Of a DNA stretch of 31,589 nucleotides, positions 16,074 to 24,150 are shown one piece after another. Both the position numbers and the translations under genes were made by a program. Within the stretch, counting starts at the first letter, position 1. Each line of letters begins with the position of its first letter. A model generated the notes under the pieces. It searched no databases. It saw only the letters and a program-made list of their open reading frames with translations, and was not told the DNA's origin. This DNA comes from UBA877 sp035506155. Its GTDB lineage: Bacteria; Chloroflexota; Anaerolineae; Anaerolineales; Villigracilaceae. The DNA lies in the NCBI GenBank assembly GCA_035506155.1, contig DATJPX010000141.1:1-31589 (forward strand). The letters run 5' to 3'.

Positions 16074-16306
16074 TGATTCTCCTCGAAATCTTCCAGGGTA
16101 TCGCCGGAGAGTTTGCGCACTTTGAGCTCCGCTTTGTCCAGCAACCCGGCGCAGTGCCGGGTCAATAACTGGCCGCGCTCGAAGAGCGCCAGGGTTGCAT
16201 CCAGGGGTTGTTCGCCAGACTCGAGGGCAGCGACGATCGTTTCCAGCTCGGTGAACGCCTCTTCATACGAAAGTTTCTCGACCGGCCTGGATTCACTTTT
16301 TGGCAT
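16070..16306 (-). CDS. xseB: Exodeoxyribonuclease VII small subunit
   Basis: 78 residues with the XseB hallmark: LSYEEAFTELETIVAALESGEQPLDATLALFERG, split here as LSYEEAFTELE, IVAALESGEQPLD and LFERGQLL, followed by a helix ending KVRKLSG. It partners the large subunit to degrade single-stranded DNA to acid-soluble fragments. The start is either ATG 16306 or a GTG at 16312 that directly abuts the xseA stop; ATG is preferred because the family alignment begins near it. Four-base overlap with the next gene. Confidence 0.93.
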   Translation of the reverse strand: MPKSESRPVEKLSYEEAFTELETIVAALESGEQPLDATLALFERGQLLTRHCAGLLDKAELKVRKLSGDTLEDFEENQ

Positions 16307-16312
16307 ATACAC

Positions 16313-17533
16313 CTAACCATTTCCCGATGCGCGGGCATCGAATTCGCCGTCCCGGACGCGGATGCGCAGGGCGTCACCAGCCTGGACCTGGGATTTGCTA
16401 TTCACCACCCGATCGTTTTTCGTCACGACTGCATAACCGCGCCCAAGGACCGCATTTGGGCTGAGCGCCAGCAATCGGTTTTCCATCCCTTTTAGTTTCT
16501 CTCCCGAAAGGGCCATGCGATGGACCGGGGCGGCGATCGCCCGGCGACTGAGGTCGTCCAATCGCTGACGTTCGGTCTGCAAGCGCCGCAGGGGGGAATA
16601 AAATCTCAGGCGTTCTTCGAGCGAAGCGGCCAGGTCGCGCTGCCGCCCAACCCGTTCCAGGGTTCGCTCTTGCAGGATCCGCTCGAATTCGACCAGATTG
16701 GCTTTCAGATCCAGCAGGGTGATCGGGGTCGACAACTCTGCCGCCGCAGTGGGCGTCGGGGCGCGCAGGTCGGCGGCGAAATCCGCCAGGGTGAAATCCG
16801 TTTCGTGGCCCACCCCGCTGATTACCGGCGCCGCCGATCCAGCGATCGCCCGGACGAGAGTTTCATCATTGAATGCCCAGAGGTCTTCGATGGAGCCACC
16901 GCCCCGGGCTAACAGGATCACATCCGGCGCGACGATCCGGTTCAAAGCCTGCAACGCGCCGACCAGGGCACGAGGCGCTTCGTCGCCCTGTACCGGCGCG
17001 GGCGCCAGGATCACTTCTGCCAGGGGCAGCCGCCGCAGCAGCGTATTCAAAATATCGCGCAAGGCCGCGCCGGTCGGGGAGGTCACGATCCCGATCCGGT
17101 GAGGGAATTCAGGAATCGAGCGCTTCTGAGCTGCATCGAACAATCCCTCCGCTTCCAGCAGCGCCTTGAGGCGCAGGAATTCCTGGTAGAGCGCCCCCTC
17201 CCCCAATGGACGCAAGGCATCGGCATAAAGCTGGTATTGCCCCCCCACCTCATAAATACTGATGCTGCCGTGCGCTTCGATCGCCAGGCCGTCTTGTATC
17301 GGAAAACGAAGGCGGGCTGCGTCATTCCGCCAGATCACACAACGCAGCGAGGCGCCCGCATCCTTGAGGGTGAAATAGACATGCCCGGAGGAAGGCCGGG
17401 ACAGGTTCGAGACCTCCCCCTGGACCCAGACGCCCTGCAGGCTGGAGTCCGCCTCCAACACCTGGCGAAGGTGACGGGTCAAGTCGGTGACGGTCCAGCG
17501 CGGCGAGGCGTCGAAAAGGGCCAACTGTTCCAT
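16313..17533 (-). CDS. xseA: Exodeoxyribonuclease VII large subunit
   Basis: 406 residues, usual family length. The N-terminal OB-fold (about 10-105) includes VWVQGEVSNLSRPSSGHVYFTLKD, here seen as WVQGEVSNL and HVYFTLKD. The catalytic part includes RIGIVTSPTGAALRDI, LARGGGSIEDLWAFNDE and SGVGHETDFTLADFAADLRAPTP, read as GGGSIEDLW and GHETDFTLAD. A helical region and the C-terminal segment ALSPNAVLGRGYAVV follow. It is the first gene of the xseA-xseB-DUF212-GGDEF operon. The promoter ends seven bases before the ATG and there is no Shine-Dalgarno, so the message is probably leaderless. Confidence 0.96.
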   Translation of the reverse strand: MEQLALFDASPRWTVTDLTRHLRQVLEADSSLQGVWVQGEVSNLSRPSSGHVYFTLKDAGASLRCVIWRNDAARLRFPIQDGLAIEAHGSISIYEVGGQYQLYADALRPLGEGALYQEFLRLKALLEAEGLFDAAQKRSIPEFPHRIGIVTSPTGAALRDILNTLLRRLPLAEVILAPAPVQGDEAPRALVGALQALNRIVAPDVILLARGGGSIEDLWAFNDETLVRAIAGSAAPVISGVGHETDFTLADFAADLRAPTPTAAAELSTPITLLDLKANLVEFERILQERTLERVGRQRDLAASLEERLRFYSPLRRLQTERQRLDDLSRRAIAAPVHRMALSGEKLKGMENRLLALSPNAVLGRGYAVVTKNDRVVNSKSQVQAGDALRIRVRDGEFDARASGNG

Positions 17534-17540
17534 ACTCTAG

Positions 17541-17569
17541 AGAATACACGTAATCCCGAGGGATGTCAA
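17541..17569 (-). promoter_or_regulatory. Strong promoter of xseA, leaderless layout
   Basis: Minus strand TTGACA (17564-17569), 17-base spacer, TATTCT (17541-17546), then 7 bases to the ATG (17533). A perfect -35 and ideal spacing make this the clearest leaderless promoter in the window. Confidence 0.8.
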
Positions 17570-17618
17570 CCGCCCGCGGGAAAAATGGGGAAATGAAGCC
17601 ACACCTTTCGACCGGGCA

Positions 17619-17644
17619 GAAAAAAACCGGCCCAACCGGGCCGG
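17619..17644 (-). terminator. Intrinsic terminator of the receiver-domain gene
   Basis: On the minus strand the 7-bp stem CCGGCCC/GGGCCGG (17627-17644) with loop GGTT is followed by seven or eight T. It lies 36 bases past the stop at 17680. Confidence 0.85.
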
Positions 17645-17679
17645 AGGATTGAATTCAGCAATCGAGCTCACCGGATGGA

Positions 17680-18072
17680 TTATCCCGGCAGGCTGCCCGA
17701 ATCTTTCGCCTTCAGCAACTCGCCCACCCGCTGGCGAAAGTTATCCATATCGAAGGGTTTCGACCAGATATCGTTTGCGCCGGCATCCAGCGCCAGAAGT
17801 CTTTCGGTGGGTGAATTCATTGCGGTAAGCATGACGATAGGCATGCCAGCGCTGATCGGAGGTTGGCGTAATTTCCGGCAAAGTTCATACCCGTCCATAT
17901 CCGGCATCATGACGTCCAAGATTGCCAGATCGGGTTTATGATCCGTTACGGATTTGATCGCCTGGGTGCAGTTATGCGCCGATTCCACCTTGTACCCTTC
18001 CAACTCGAGGATCTTGGATACCAGGGACAGGTTGATTTCGTTATCGTCGACGACCAGGATTTGATATGCCAT
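17680..18072 (-). CDS. Stand-alone response regulator receiver domain
   Basis: 130 residues: only a CheY-like receiver, no output domain. The acidic pair D9/D10 (VVDDNE), phosphoacceptor D53 (LDVMMPDMDG), T83 and K105 (SKPF) are all present. It should accept phosphate from a histidine kinase, but none is encoded in the window. Start ATG 18072 has GGTGG upstream and matches the start of the fold; a longer in-frame start at 18120 would add residues unlike the family. Monocistronic, with its own terminator, and divergent from upp. Confidence 0.9.
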   Translation of the reverse strand: MAYQILVVDDNEINLSLVSKILELEGYKVESAHNCTQAIKSVTDHKPDLAILDVMMPDMDGYELCRKLRQPPISAGMPIVMLTAMNSPTERLLALDAGANDIWSKPFDMDNFRQRVGELLKAKDSGSLPG

Positions 18073-18090
18073 TCGTTCCACCACCATACT

Positions 18091-18120
18091 AGAATACCCG
18101 ATTATAGGCCAAATCGTCAA
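18091..18120 (-). promoter_or_regulatory. Promoter of the receiver-domain gene
   Basis: Minus strand TTGACG (18115-18120), 18-base spacer, TATTCT (18091-18096). A TATAAT at 18101-18106 lies within the spacer and could be an alternative -10 box. Confidence 0.5.
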
Positions 18121-18142
18121 GGCGCAAAATAAAGAGGTCGTC

Positions 18143-18148
18143 TATAAT
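18143..18148 (+). promoter_or_regulatory. -10 box (TATAAT) of the upp operon
   Basis: TATAAT 19 bases before the upp ATG (18168). GGAGG lies five bases ahead of the ATG, so this gene has a conventional, very short leader. No good -35 element is seen. Confidence 0.5.
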
Positions 18149-18167
18149 AGCGCATAACGGAGGCACA

Positions 18168-18794
18168 ATGACAAACGTCTTTCCATCCCCTCATCCCCTG
18201 GTTGCCCATAAATTATCCCGTTTGCGTGACAAGAACACCGATCCGAAGAAGTTCCGGGAACTCGTTCGGGAAATCGCCGCCCTGCTGGCCTACGAAGCCA
18301 CCGCCGACCTGGTGACAGTTCCCCGCCCGCTCGAGACCCCGCTCACCCAGATGACCGGGGCCGAATTGAAGGAGAAGATCGGCCTGGTTCCGATCTTGCG
18401 CGCCGGCCTGGGCATGGTGGAAGGGATTTGGGAGCTGATGCCGTCGGCGGAAGTCTGGCACATCGGTTTGTATCGGGACGAAAAGACCCTCAAGCCGGTG
18501 CAATACTACAACAAATTGCCGGTGGAGCCGACCGTTTCTGTCTGCCTGATCCTCGATCCGATGCTTGCCACCGGCGGGTCTGCAGTGGCCACCGCCGAGA
18601 TCGTCAAGCACTGGGGAGTGAAGAAGATAAAATTCGTCGGCCTGATCGGCGCCCCGGAGGGCATTTCCGCCATGCAGAAGGCCCACCCTGACATTCCGTT
18701 GTATCTGGCTGCAATCGACGATCATCTCAACGAGCGCGGATATATCGTCCCGGGTCTCGGGGACGCCGGCGACCGCCAATTCGGGACCGGCTGA
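18168..18794 (+). CDS. upp: Uracil phosphoribosyltransferase
   Basis: 208 residues, normal for Upp. It converts uracil and PRPP to UMP in pyrimidine salvage. Visible motifs are the N-terminal HPLVAHKLSRLRDKNTD, VPILRAGLGM, the PRPP-binding LILDPMLATGGSA and the C-terminal uracil-binding YIVPGLGDAGDRQFGT. The ATG has GGAGG just upstream. It is the first of three closely spaced plus-strand genes; the next starts 11 bases after its stop, with the ribosome-binding GAGAGGG overlapping the stop region. Confidence 0.96.
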   Translation: MTNVFPSPHPLVAHKLSRLRDKNTDPKKFRELVREIAALLAYEATADLVTVPRPLETPLTQMTGAELKEKIGLVPILRAGLGMVEGIWELMPSAEVWHIGLYRDEKTLKPVQYYNKLPVEPTVSVCLILDPMLATGGSAVATAEIVKHWGVKKIKFVGLIGAPEGISAMQKAHPDIPLYLAAIDDHLNERGYIVPGLGDAGDRQFGTG

Positions 18795-18805
18795 GAGGGC
18801 TCGTC

Positions 18806-19369
18806 GTGACGCTGGTCGGGCACACTCTGACGGGGGCTGCAGTCGGCGTAGCCGTTCTTCCAAAACGCGCCGGGTGGGTGCACAAGATCCTCCACCAGGT
18901 CGTTTTCATGTTGCTGGCAAACCTGCCCGACCTGCCGCTGGTCAATTGGGGACATGACAAATATTTTTACAGCCACAGCGTCTTCGTCAACATCCTATTT
19001 ATCATCATCGGCATCCTCTTTTTGACCTACTCGAAAAATGTGTGCACGAAAATCGGCGGCTGGCCCACCCTGGCTGGCGGAGCGATCGCCTGGCTGAGCC
19101 ATTTGTTGCTCGATTCGTTCTACAACCACGGGAAAGGCGTGATGATCTACTGGCCGCTCTCGACTGGCCGGCTGATCCTGCCAATCCCCTGGTTGGCACC
19201 AGTCGCGACCGTCCTCCCGCCCTATTCCCCGAAAACGATCCAGGTCTTCATGATCGAGTTCCTGACCTTTGCGCCTTTCCTTCTCATTGCCATCCTGATC
19301 AGGATTTTCGATCTGGACAAAAAAGTGGCAGGACTTGTCGCCAGCCGCATCCACTTAAAGAAATCATAA
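18806..19369 (+). CDS. DUF457/YdjM-like membrane-bound hydrolase homologue
   Basis: 187 residues from a GTG start with GAGGG nearby. Four or five membrane helices. Histidines and acids fall in the pattern of the YdjM/DUF457 family (membrane-bound, putative metal-dependent hydrolase): GHTLTGAAVG at the start, ANLPDLPLVNW, KYFYSHSVFVN and AWLSHLLLDSFYN. The HxxxD at SHLLLD and YSHS are the likely metal ligands. In other bacteria some members are linked to the SOS response, but no LexA box is seen here. Its position between upp and a DUF5680 gene gives no functional clue. Confidence 0.78.
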   Translation: MTLVGHTLTGAAVGVAVLPKRAGWVHKILHQVVFMLLANLPDLPLVNWGHDKYFYSHSVFVNILFIIIGILFLTYSKNVCTKIGGWPTLAGGAIAWLSHLLLDSFYNHGKGVMIYWPLSTGRLILPIPWLAPVATVLPPYSPKTIQVFMIEFLTFAPFLLIAILIRIFDLDKKVAGLVASRIHLKKS

Positions 19370-19381
19370 CGAGGAAACCAA

Positions 19382-19846
19382 ATGGACCACCAGGAATTAA
19401 ATGAATTTATCGTTCAGGCAAAATCCGCGACCTATGTAGGCGGAGGGGAACGCGCCGCTGCCTGCCGCCCGGATTCGCACGACCTGAGCTTCGTCCGGGG
19501 GGAATGGTCGTACCTGGACAGTTATTTCGGCGGGCGGGACTTCATCGGCGAGGAAGTGGCCTATTATCGCAGCCAGGCGGTCTGGGCAATGAATTATTAC
19601 GGCCGAATCCTTCGAGCCGACCTGATCACCCCTGCCGAGGCCGGCGAAGTGATCAAAGCCAGCCTGTCGGCCATGTACAAGGAAGGCCGTTTCCTGGGAG
19701 GCTTTTCGCACCGGCACGCGGCATTCCAGTACACCGATACGAGCGAAGGAGAGGTCGAATCCTTCCGCGGGCAGGAATTCATCTCGCGCAACGGGGAGAG
19801 GGCCTATGAATTGTTCTACCACGGCGGTTTGATCAAAAACGATTAG
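19382..19846 (+). CDS. DUF5680 domain protein
   Basis: 154 residues, no signal or membrane segment. The sequence follows the DUF5680 pattern throughout: FIVQAKSATYVGGG, RPDSHDLSFVRGEWSYLDSYFGG in part (seen as SHDLSF and YLDSYFGG), FIGEEVAYYRSQAVWAMNYYGR in part (VWAMNYYGR), and the C-terminal RAYELFYHGGLIK. In other bacteria the domain is found alone or fused to an HTH. Its function is unknown. The ATG is preceded by GAGGA and lies 12 bases after the previous stop, so it is the third gene of the upp unit. Confidence 0.85.
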   Translation: MDHQELNEFIVQAKSATYVGGGERAAACRPDSHDLSFVRGEWSYLDSYFGGRDFIGEEVAYYRSQAVWAMNYYGRILRADLITPAEAGEVIKASLSAMYKEGRFLGGFSHRHAAFQYTDTSEGEVESFRGQEFISRNGERAYELFYHGGLIKND

Positions 19847-19887
19847 GGAGTCCTTTTCATCATTTCCCCCGGTGGAGCACGCCCGGA

Positions 19888-20646
19888 TCAGCCAATATCC
19901 ATCCCTGTCAGGCGGGTCAGCACACGGTGCGCCAGGAGGAACGGGACGATCAGGATGGCGTGCAGGAAGCCGCTCAGGCCGAAGATCATCGCCGTCGCCC
20001 GCAGGAAGGAATTGAAAGGCGGCGCCAGGTAGGTCAGCATCCATGAACCCGCCCCGAACAGGACGGCCAGCCCGATCAGCCCGGCCAGAAAGAGCCCCAT
20101 CGGCAGCCAGGCATGCCGGTCGGAGGCCGATGGCATCATCGTGCTGCTGACGGTAAATGTCAGGTAGAACCACAGCCAGAAATCCGCGGCCTTGAGGACC
20201 GAGATGAGATTTGCCCAGAAGCCGGTCCATTCGGCGGCGCGCATAAGATCCCATAAGGGCAACAGGTGCAGCTGGTAGATGGCGGCGTAGGCGACGAACA
20301 GGCCGCCTGAAACCAGGGGCGCCACCCCGATCAGAGCGTCCCGGATGAAGCCGCCCGAACCGGTTTCCACGTAGCCCAGGCGCAGCTTTCCATCCGGCTG
20401 GGCCTGTGGAATGAGCGAAAACTTTCCGGTCGGAACGCCCAGGATCTTGGCTGTCAGGAAGTGGCTGAGTTCGTGCAGGAAGACGCCCGGGAGGAAGATC
20501 AAGGCGAAAATCGCCTGCGTCACGCCCGGGCGGCGCGTCAGGATCAGGAAGGCAGCCTGGATCTCGCGGTGCAGGATGCGCTGGAGGAAGACCAGCCCGA
20601 CCAGGGCCGCCAGGAACCACAACAAACCGTCGAAGTTACCGATCAT
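19888..20646 (-). CDS. M50-type membrane metalloprotease homologue
   Basis: 252 residues with about six membrane helices. HELSH (H58, E59, H62) in the second hydrophobic segment is the HExxH zinc site of site-2 proteases, and PGVFLHELSHFLTAKILGV is a typical context. A distal Asp (SASDRHAW) after a helix may supply the third ligand, although the usual NPDG motif is not seen. The family cleaves membrane proteins in regulated proteolysis; whether this one does is not shown. The annotated ATG (20646) follows directly after the T-run of the tpiA terminator, with no ribosome-binding site, so the start or the expression mode is uncertain. Confidence 0.75.
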   Translation of the reverse strand: MIGNFDGLLWFLAALVGLVFLQRILHREIQAAFLILTRRPGVTQAIFALIFLPGVFLHELSHFLTAKILGVPTGKFSLIPQAQPDGKLRLGYVETGSGGFIRDALIGVAPLVSGGLFVAYAAIYQLHLLPLWDLMRAAEWTGFWANLISVLKAADFWLWFYLTFTVSSTMMPSASDRHAWLPMGLFLAGLIGLAVLFGAGSWMLTYLAPPFNSFLRATAMIFGLSGFLHAILIVPFLLAHRVLTRLTGMDIG

Positions 20647-20690
20647 AAAAAAACGACGGAAGACGGGAATGAATTCCGCCTTCCGTCGTT
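20647..20690 (-). terminator. Intrinsic terminator of tpiA
   Basis: On the minus strand an 11-bp stem (AACGACGGAAG/CTTCCGTCGTT), one mismatch and a further 5 bp (20652-20690), followed by seven T (20647-20653). It lies 13 bases after the tpiA stop and ends at the M50 start codon. Confidence 0.9.
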
Positions 20691-20703
20691 CCCTTTTCCC
20701 GGA

Positions 20704-21462
20704 TTATTTCACCGCCGCCTTGGCGATTTTCACGAAATCGTCCGTCTTCAGGCTGGCGCCGCCCACCAGGGCGCCGTCGATGTCGGGCTGGCCAAAGAAC
20801 TCGGCTGCATTGGCCCCGGTGACCGATCCGCCGTACAGGACGCGGATGGCCTGGGCGACCGCTTCCCCGTACATCGCCGCCAGCGGCTTGCGGATATGGT
20901 CGCGCACCACGGCATTGGCAGCCTCGCCGGTGGAGGCTTTCCCAGTCCCGATGGCCCAGACCGGTTCGTAGGCGACGACCACCTTCCCGGCAGCCTGGGC
21001 ATCCAGTCCTTTGAGGCCCTCGCGCACCTGGCGGGACACCACGTCGGCGGTCTTCCCGGCCTCGTACTCGGCCAGGGTCTCACCCACACAGACGATCGGG
21101 ATCAGGCCGGCAGCCTGGGCGGCCAGGGTCTTCTTGTTGACCGACTCGTCGGTTTCGCCGAAATACGTGCGCCGCTCGGAATGGCCGAGGATGACATACT
21201 GGCAGAACTCAGCCACCATCCCCGGGGCGACTTCGCCGGTGTAAGCGCCCTTGGCCTCGAAGTAAAGGTTCTGCGCGCCCAGGCCAATGTCGGTGCCCTG
21301 CAAGAGAGCCGCAACCGGGAACAGGGCCATGAAGGGCGGGCAAAGCACCTTCTCGACGCCCTTGACCTCCCGCAAGACTGGGGCCATTTCTGCCACCAGG
21401 GCTCGCGCCTCGGCGACGGTTTTGTTCATCTTCCAGTTTCCAGCAACAAATGGTGTACGCAT
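20704..21462 (-). CDS. tpiA: Triosephosphate isomerase
   Basis: 252 residues. It interconverts dihydroxyacetone phosphate and glyceraldehyde 3-phosphate. Catalytic residues are in place: K11 (GNWKMNK), H94 (VILGHSERR) and E166 (VAYEPVWAIGTG), with the phosphate-binding LYGGSV near the C-terminus. The ATG has only GGGA at about 11 bases, so the ribosome-binding site is weak. It is the last gene of a cluster with gap, pgk and a Ser/Thr kinase, 108 bases after the kinase stop, a gap containing two hairpins. A strong terminator follows. Confidence 0.97.
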   Translation of the reverse strand: MRTPFVAGNWKMNKTVAEARALVAEMAPVLREVKGVEKVLCPPFMALFPVAALLQGTDIGLGAQNLYFEAKGAYTGEVAPGMVAEFCQYVILGHSERRTYFGETDESVNKKTLAAQAAGLIPIVCVGETLAEYEAGKTADVVSRQVREGLKGLDAQAAGKVVVAYEPVWAIGTGKASTGEAANAVVRDHIRKPLAAMYGEAVAQAIRVLYGGSVTGANAAEFFGQPDIDGALVGGASLKTDDFVKIAKAAVK

Positions 21463-21488
21463 TGTGATAAAGTCCCTTCGATAGATTT

Positions 21489-21571
21489 CCCTCGGCGAGA
21501 TCCCAGACGGTCGCCCGAGGGTGATTGCGAAGATCTTTGAAAGCTTGTGCGCCTTGGCGGCATATTCCGCC
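21489..21571 (-). other. Two hairpins between the kinase gene and tpiA
   Basis: GGCGG/CCGCC (21556-21571) begins at the kinase stop codon, and CCCTCGG/CCGAGGG with a further CGA/TCG pairing (21489-21521) lies nearer tpiA. Neither has a T-run on the minus strand, so they are more likely processing or stability elements than terminators. Confidence 0.5.
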
Positions 21572-22875
21572 TAAGTGATTGCGCTTCCAGGAATTTCGGT
21601 TGGGTGAGGAGCTAAAGGATCGTTTCGTGATGCCAGTTGCTGTGACTTGGCCGGGTCGATGAAAACCGCGGGCGGCTGGAAATGCAGGGCGGTTTGCGCG
21701 CTGTTCGGAATTCCCGGGAGAACGGAGCCGGTCAGCCTGCGGATGGACCGTATGGCGAATAGCGTGAGCAGGCAGGCCAGGATCAGGACGACAGCAACCG
21801 AGAGCCACATCCAGCCCGCGCCGGATTTGCGCTTTCGAATTTGCGACCCGGTTTCCGCCTGGGGCTCGGCGCCCTCCCCGGCAGCGGCTGGAGTCTGGAC
21901 CGTGGGACTGGAAACCTGCGCCCCACCTTCCGGCAGAGGCGCGGCCAGCGGAATGCCCGCCTGGGTCGGCGCCTCCGGCGGGTTCGTGGGTGCTGCAACC
22001 GTCTGGGCGGCCTGCGTCAGGGTCTCATCAGTATCCCCGACCGGACCACTTTCCTTCCAGGCCTCCTGGAACGCCTGCACCATGGCGTGGACATCCTTGT
22101 AGCGATCCCCGCGATCCTTCGCAAGGGATTTCAGCAGGACCCTTTCCACACCCTCCGACACGTTCGCATTGGCAAGGTGAGGCATGGGCAAAGGCGTATA
22201 GATATGGTCGTGGATGACCGAAAAGGGCGTATCGGCGTTATAAGGGACCTTGCCAGTGATCAATTCATAAAGCATCACGCCGAAGGAATAGATATCCGTC
22301 CCCTCATCCAGATCTTTTTTGCCGAGAGCCTGCTCCGGGGAGATGTACTGGGGAGTGCCCACGATCATGTCGGAGGTCAGGGTCGATTCACCGGATTGGG
22401 CGATGCGGGCCAGCCCGAAGTCCGACAGGTAGACCTGTCCGTCCGTGGCCATCAGCACGTTGGACGGCTTGATGTCGCGATGGAGGATGCCGCGCTTGTG
22501 GGCATACGACAGGGCCTCGCCGACGGAGTCCACGACATGGGCGATTTCGTCCTTCGCAAGCGGGCCGCGCGAAAGGGTCGCCTTGAGCGTCTCCCCCTCG
22601 ATGAATTTCATCACCAGGTACGGACGGCCTTCATGCTCGGTATAGTCGTAAATGGGAACGATATTGGGATGGTCAAGCTTGGCCACGAGGCGGGCTTCCC
22701 GCTGGAAGCGCGCCAGGAAGCTTTTATCCTCGAGGAAGGCCGGGTGCAGGACCTTGATGGCCACGTACCGGTCGAGGGCCGCGTGATAAGCCTTGAAGAC
22801 CGTCGCCATCCCGCCCTGCCCCAGTTGCTCGATGATGCGGTACGGACCGACCATTTCGCCGACGTTGAATGACAT
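21571..22875 (-). CDS. Membrane-anchored Hanks-type Ser/Thr protein kinase
   Basis: 434 residues. The kinase domain (about 11-270) has the Gly loop GQGGMATVF (19-27), catalytic Lys K41 (VAIKV), the HRDIKPSN loop (132-139, so an RD kinase), DFG (152-154) and the activation/APE region GTPQYISPEQ. A Pro/Ala/Thr linker (280-345) leads to one membrane helix (about 354-376) and a short 58-residue outer tail without PASTA repeats, so a ligand-sensing role like that of PrkC/PknB is not evident. GGGAGAGG precedes the ATG. It is inserted between pgk and tpiA, an unusual place; YvcK, upstream in the same cluster, is a known substrate type for such kinases. Confidence 0.94.
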   Translation of the reverse strand: MSFNVGEMVGPYRIIEQLGQGGMATVFKAYHAALDRYVAIKVLHPAFLEDKSFLARFQREARLVAKLDHPNIVPIYDYTEHEGRPYLVMKFIEGETLKATLSRGPLAKDEIAHVVDSVGEALSYAHKRGILHRDIKPSNVLMATDGQVYLSDFGLARIAQSGESTLTSDMIVGTPQYISPEQALGKKDLDEGTDIYSFGVMLYELITGKVPYNADTPFSVIHDHIYTPLPMPHLANANVSEGVERVLLKSLAKDRGDRYKDVHAMVQAFQEAWKESGPVGDTDETLTQAAQTVAAPTNPPEAPTQAGIPLAAPLPEGGAQVSSPTVQTPAAAGEGAEPQAETGSQIRKRKSGAGWMWLSVAVVLILACLLTLFAIRSIRRLTGSVLPGIPNSAQTALHFQPPAVFIDPAKSQQLASRNDPLAPHPTEIPGSAIT

Positions 22876-22908
22876 ACCGCTTCAACCTCTCCCAAGATGG
22901 ATTGGTAG

Positions 22909-22946
22909 CAAAGGACGAACGCTCCACTTGACTCGTTCGTCCTTTG
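22909..22946 (-). other. 13-bp hairpin between pgk and the kinase gene
   Basis: Perfect stem CAAAGGACGAACG/CGTTCGTCCTTTG with a 12-base loop, ten bases after the pgk stop. The minus side lacks a T-run; the plus side is followed by TCGTTTTCGTTATTT. It could stop plus-strand antisense transcription or stabilise the pgk message. Confidence 0.55.
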
Positions 22947-22955
22947 TCGTTTTCG

Positions 22956-24128
22956 TTATTTATTCAGCAATGCCGCCACACCGGGCAATTCCTTGCCTTC
23001 CAGGAATTCCAGGGAGGCGCCGCCGCCGGTCGAGACATGGGTCATCTGCTTGGCCACACCGGCCTTCTTGACCGCGCTGGCGCTGTCGCCGCCGCCGATC
23101 ACGGTGGTGGCGCCGGATTCGGCCAGGAGCTTGGCCAGGGCAAACGTCCCTTCAGCGAACTTGGGCATCTCGAAGACTCCCACCGGACCGTTCCAGACGA
23201 TCAGCTTGGCGCCCTTCAGGGTGGTCTTGTACAGCTCGAGCGTCTTCGGGCCGACGTCCAGCATGCGCCAGCCGGCCGGGATCTTGTCCACGTCGACGGT
23301 CTGGGTGTTGGCTTCGGCATCGAATTTATCCCCGAGGACGGCGTCCACCGGCAGGACGATCTTGGCTGCGTGCTTGGCCAGGATCGACTTGGCGGTATCG
23401 ACCGAAGCGGTTTCGACCAGGCTGTCTTGCATGTTCAGGCCCTTGGCAGCCAGGAAGGTGTTGGCCATGCCGCCGCCGATGATCAGCTTGTCGCATTTGG
23501 CGAGCAGGTTCTCGACGACCAGGATCTTGTCGCTGATCTTGGCGCCGCCGAGGATGGCGATGTAAGGATGCTCGGGGTTGGCCGTGGCGCGTCCCAGGTA
23601 TTCGAGTTCCTGTTCCATCAGGAAACCGGAAACGGCCGGCAGGAAGTGCGCCACGCCCTCAGTGGAGGAGTGCGCCCGGTGGGCGGAGCCGAAGGCGTCG
23701 TTGACGTAGACGTCGCCCAGGGCAGCCATCTTCTTGGCCAGTTCCATATCATTCTTTTCCTCTTCCGGGTGGAAGCGGGTGTTCTCGAGCATGATGACCT
23801 CGCCTGGCTTGAGGGCCTTGGCCATCGCTTCGACCTCGGGACCCACGCAGTCCGGCGCCATCTTGACCGGGATGCCCAGGTGACCCGACAGGACTTCCGC
23901 GGCGGCCTTCAGGCTGAACTCGGGATCCGGTCCGTTCTTCGGGCGGCCGAGGTGGCTCATCAGCAGCAGGGACGCGCCCTGGTCGAGGACGTACTTGATC
24001 GTCGGGAGAGCCGCCTTGATGCGCTTGTCGTCGGTGACTTTGCCGTCCGCCATCGGGACGTTGAAGTCGACGCGCATCAGGACACGCTTGCCCTTCAGGT
24101 CGATGTCTTTTACGGTCTTCTTATTCAT
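22956..24128 (-). CDS. pgk: Phosphoglycerate kinase
   Basis: 390 residues, standard length. It transfers phosphate from 1,3-bisphosphoglycerate to ADP in glycolysis. Visible are RVDFNVPMADGKV, SHLGRPK, the ENTRFHPEEEKND segment, the NDAFGSAHRAHSS catalytic region and the nucleotide-binding VIGGGDSASAV near the C-terminus. The ATG has GGAG eight bases upstream. It follows gap, from which it is separated by 83 bases holding a strong hairpin, so the two may be transcribed together with partial termination. Confidence 0.97.
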   Translation of the reverse strand: MNKKTVKDIDLKGKRVLMRVDFNVPMADGKVTDDKRIKAALPTIKYVLDQGASLLLMSHLGRPKNGPDPEFSLKAAAEVLSGHLGIPVKMAPDCVGPEVEAMAKALKPGEVIMLENTRFHPEEEKNDMELAKKMAALGDVYVNDAFGSAHRAHSSTEGVAHFLPAVSGFLMEQELEYLGRATANPEHPYIAILGGAKISDKILVVENLLAKCDKLIIGGGMANTFLAAKGLNMQDSLVETASVDTAKSILAKHAAKIVLPVDAVLGDKFDAEANTQTVDVDKIPAGWRMLDVGPKTLELYKTTLKGAKLIVWNGPVGVFEMPKFAEGTFALAKLLAESGATTVIGGGDSASAVKKAGVAKQMTHVSTGGGASLEFLEGKELPGVAALLNK

Positions 24129-24150
24129 CGGTCATTCTCCAGAGGCAAAA

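Noticed and set aside
22909..22946. Intrinsic terminator for pgk
   Set aside because: The stem is perfect but no T-run follows on the pgk strand, so it is listed only as a hairpin.
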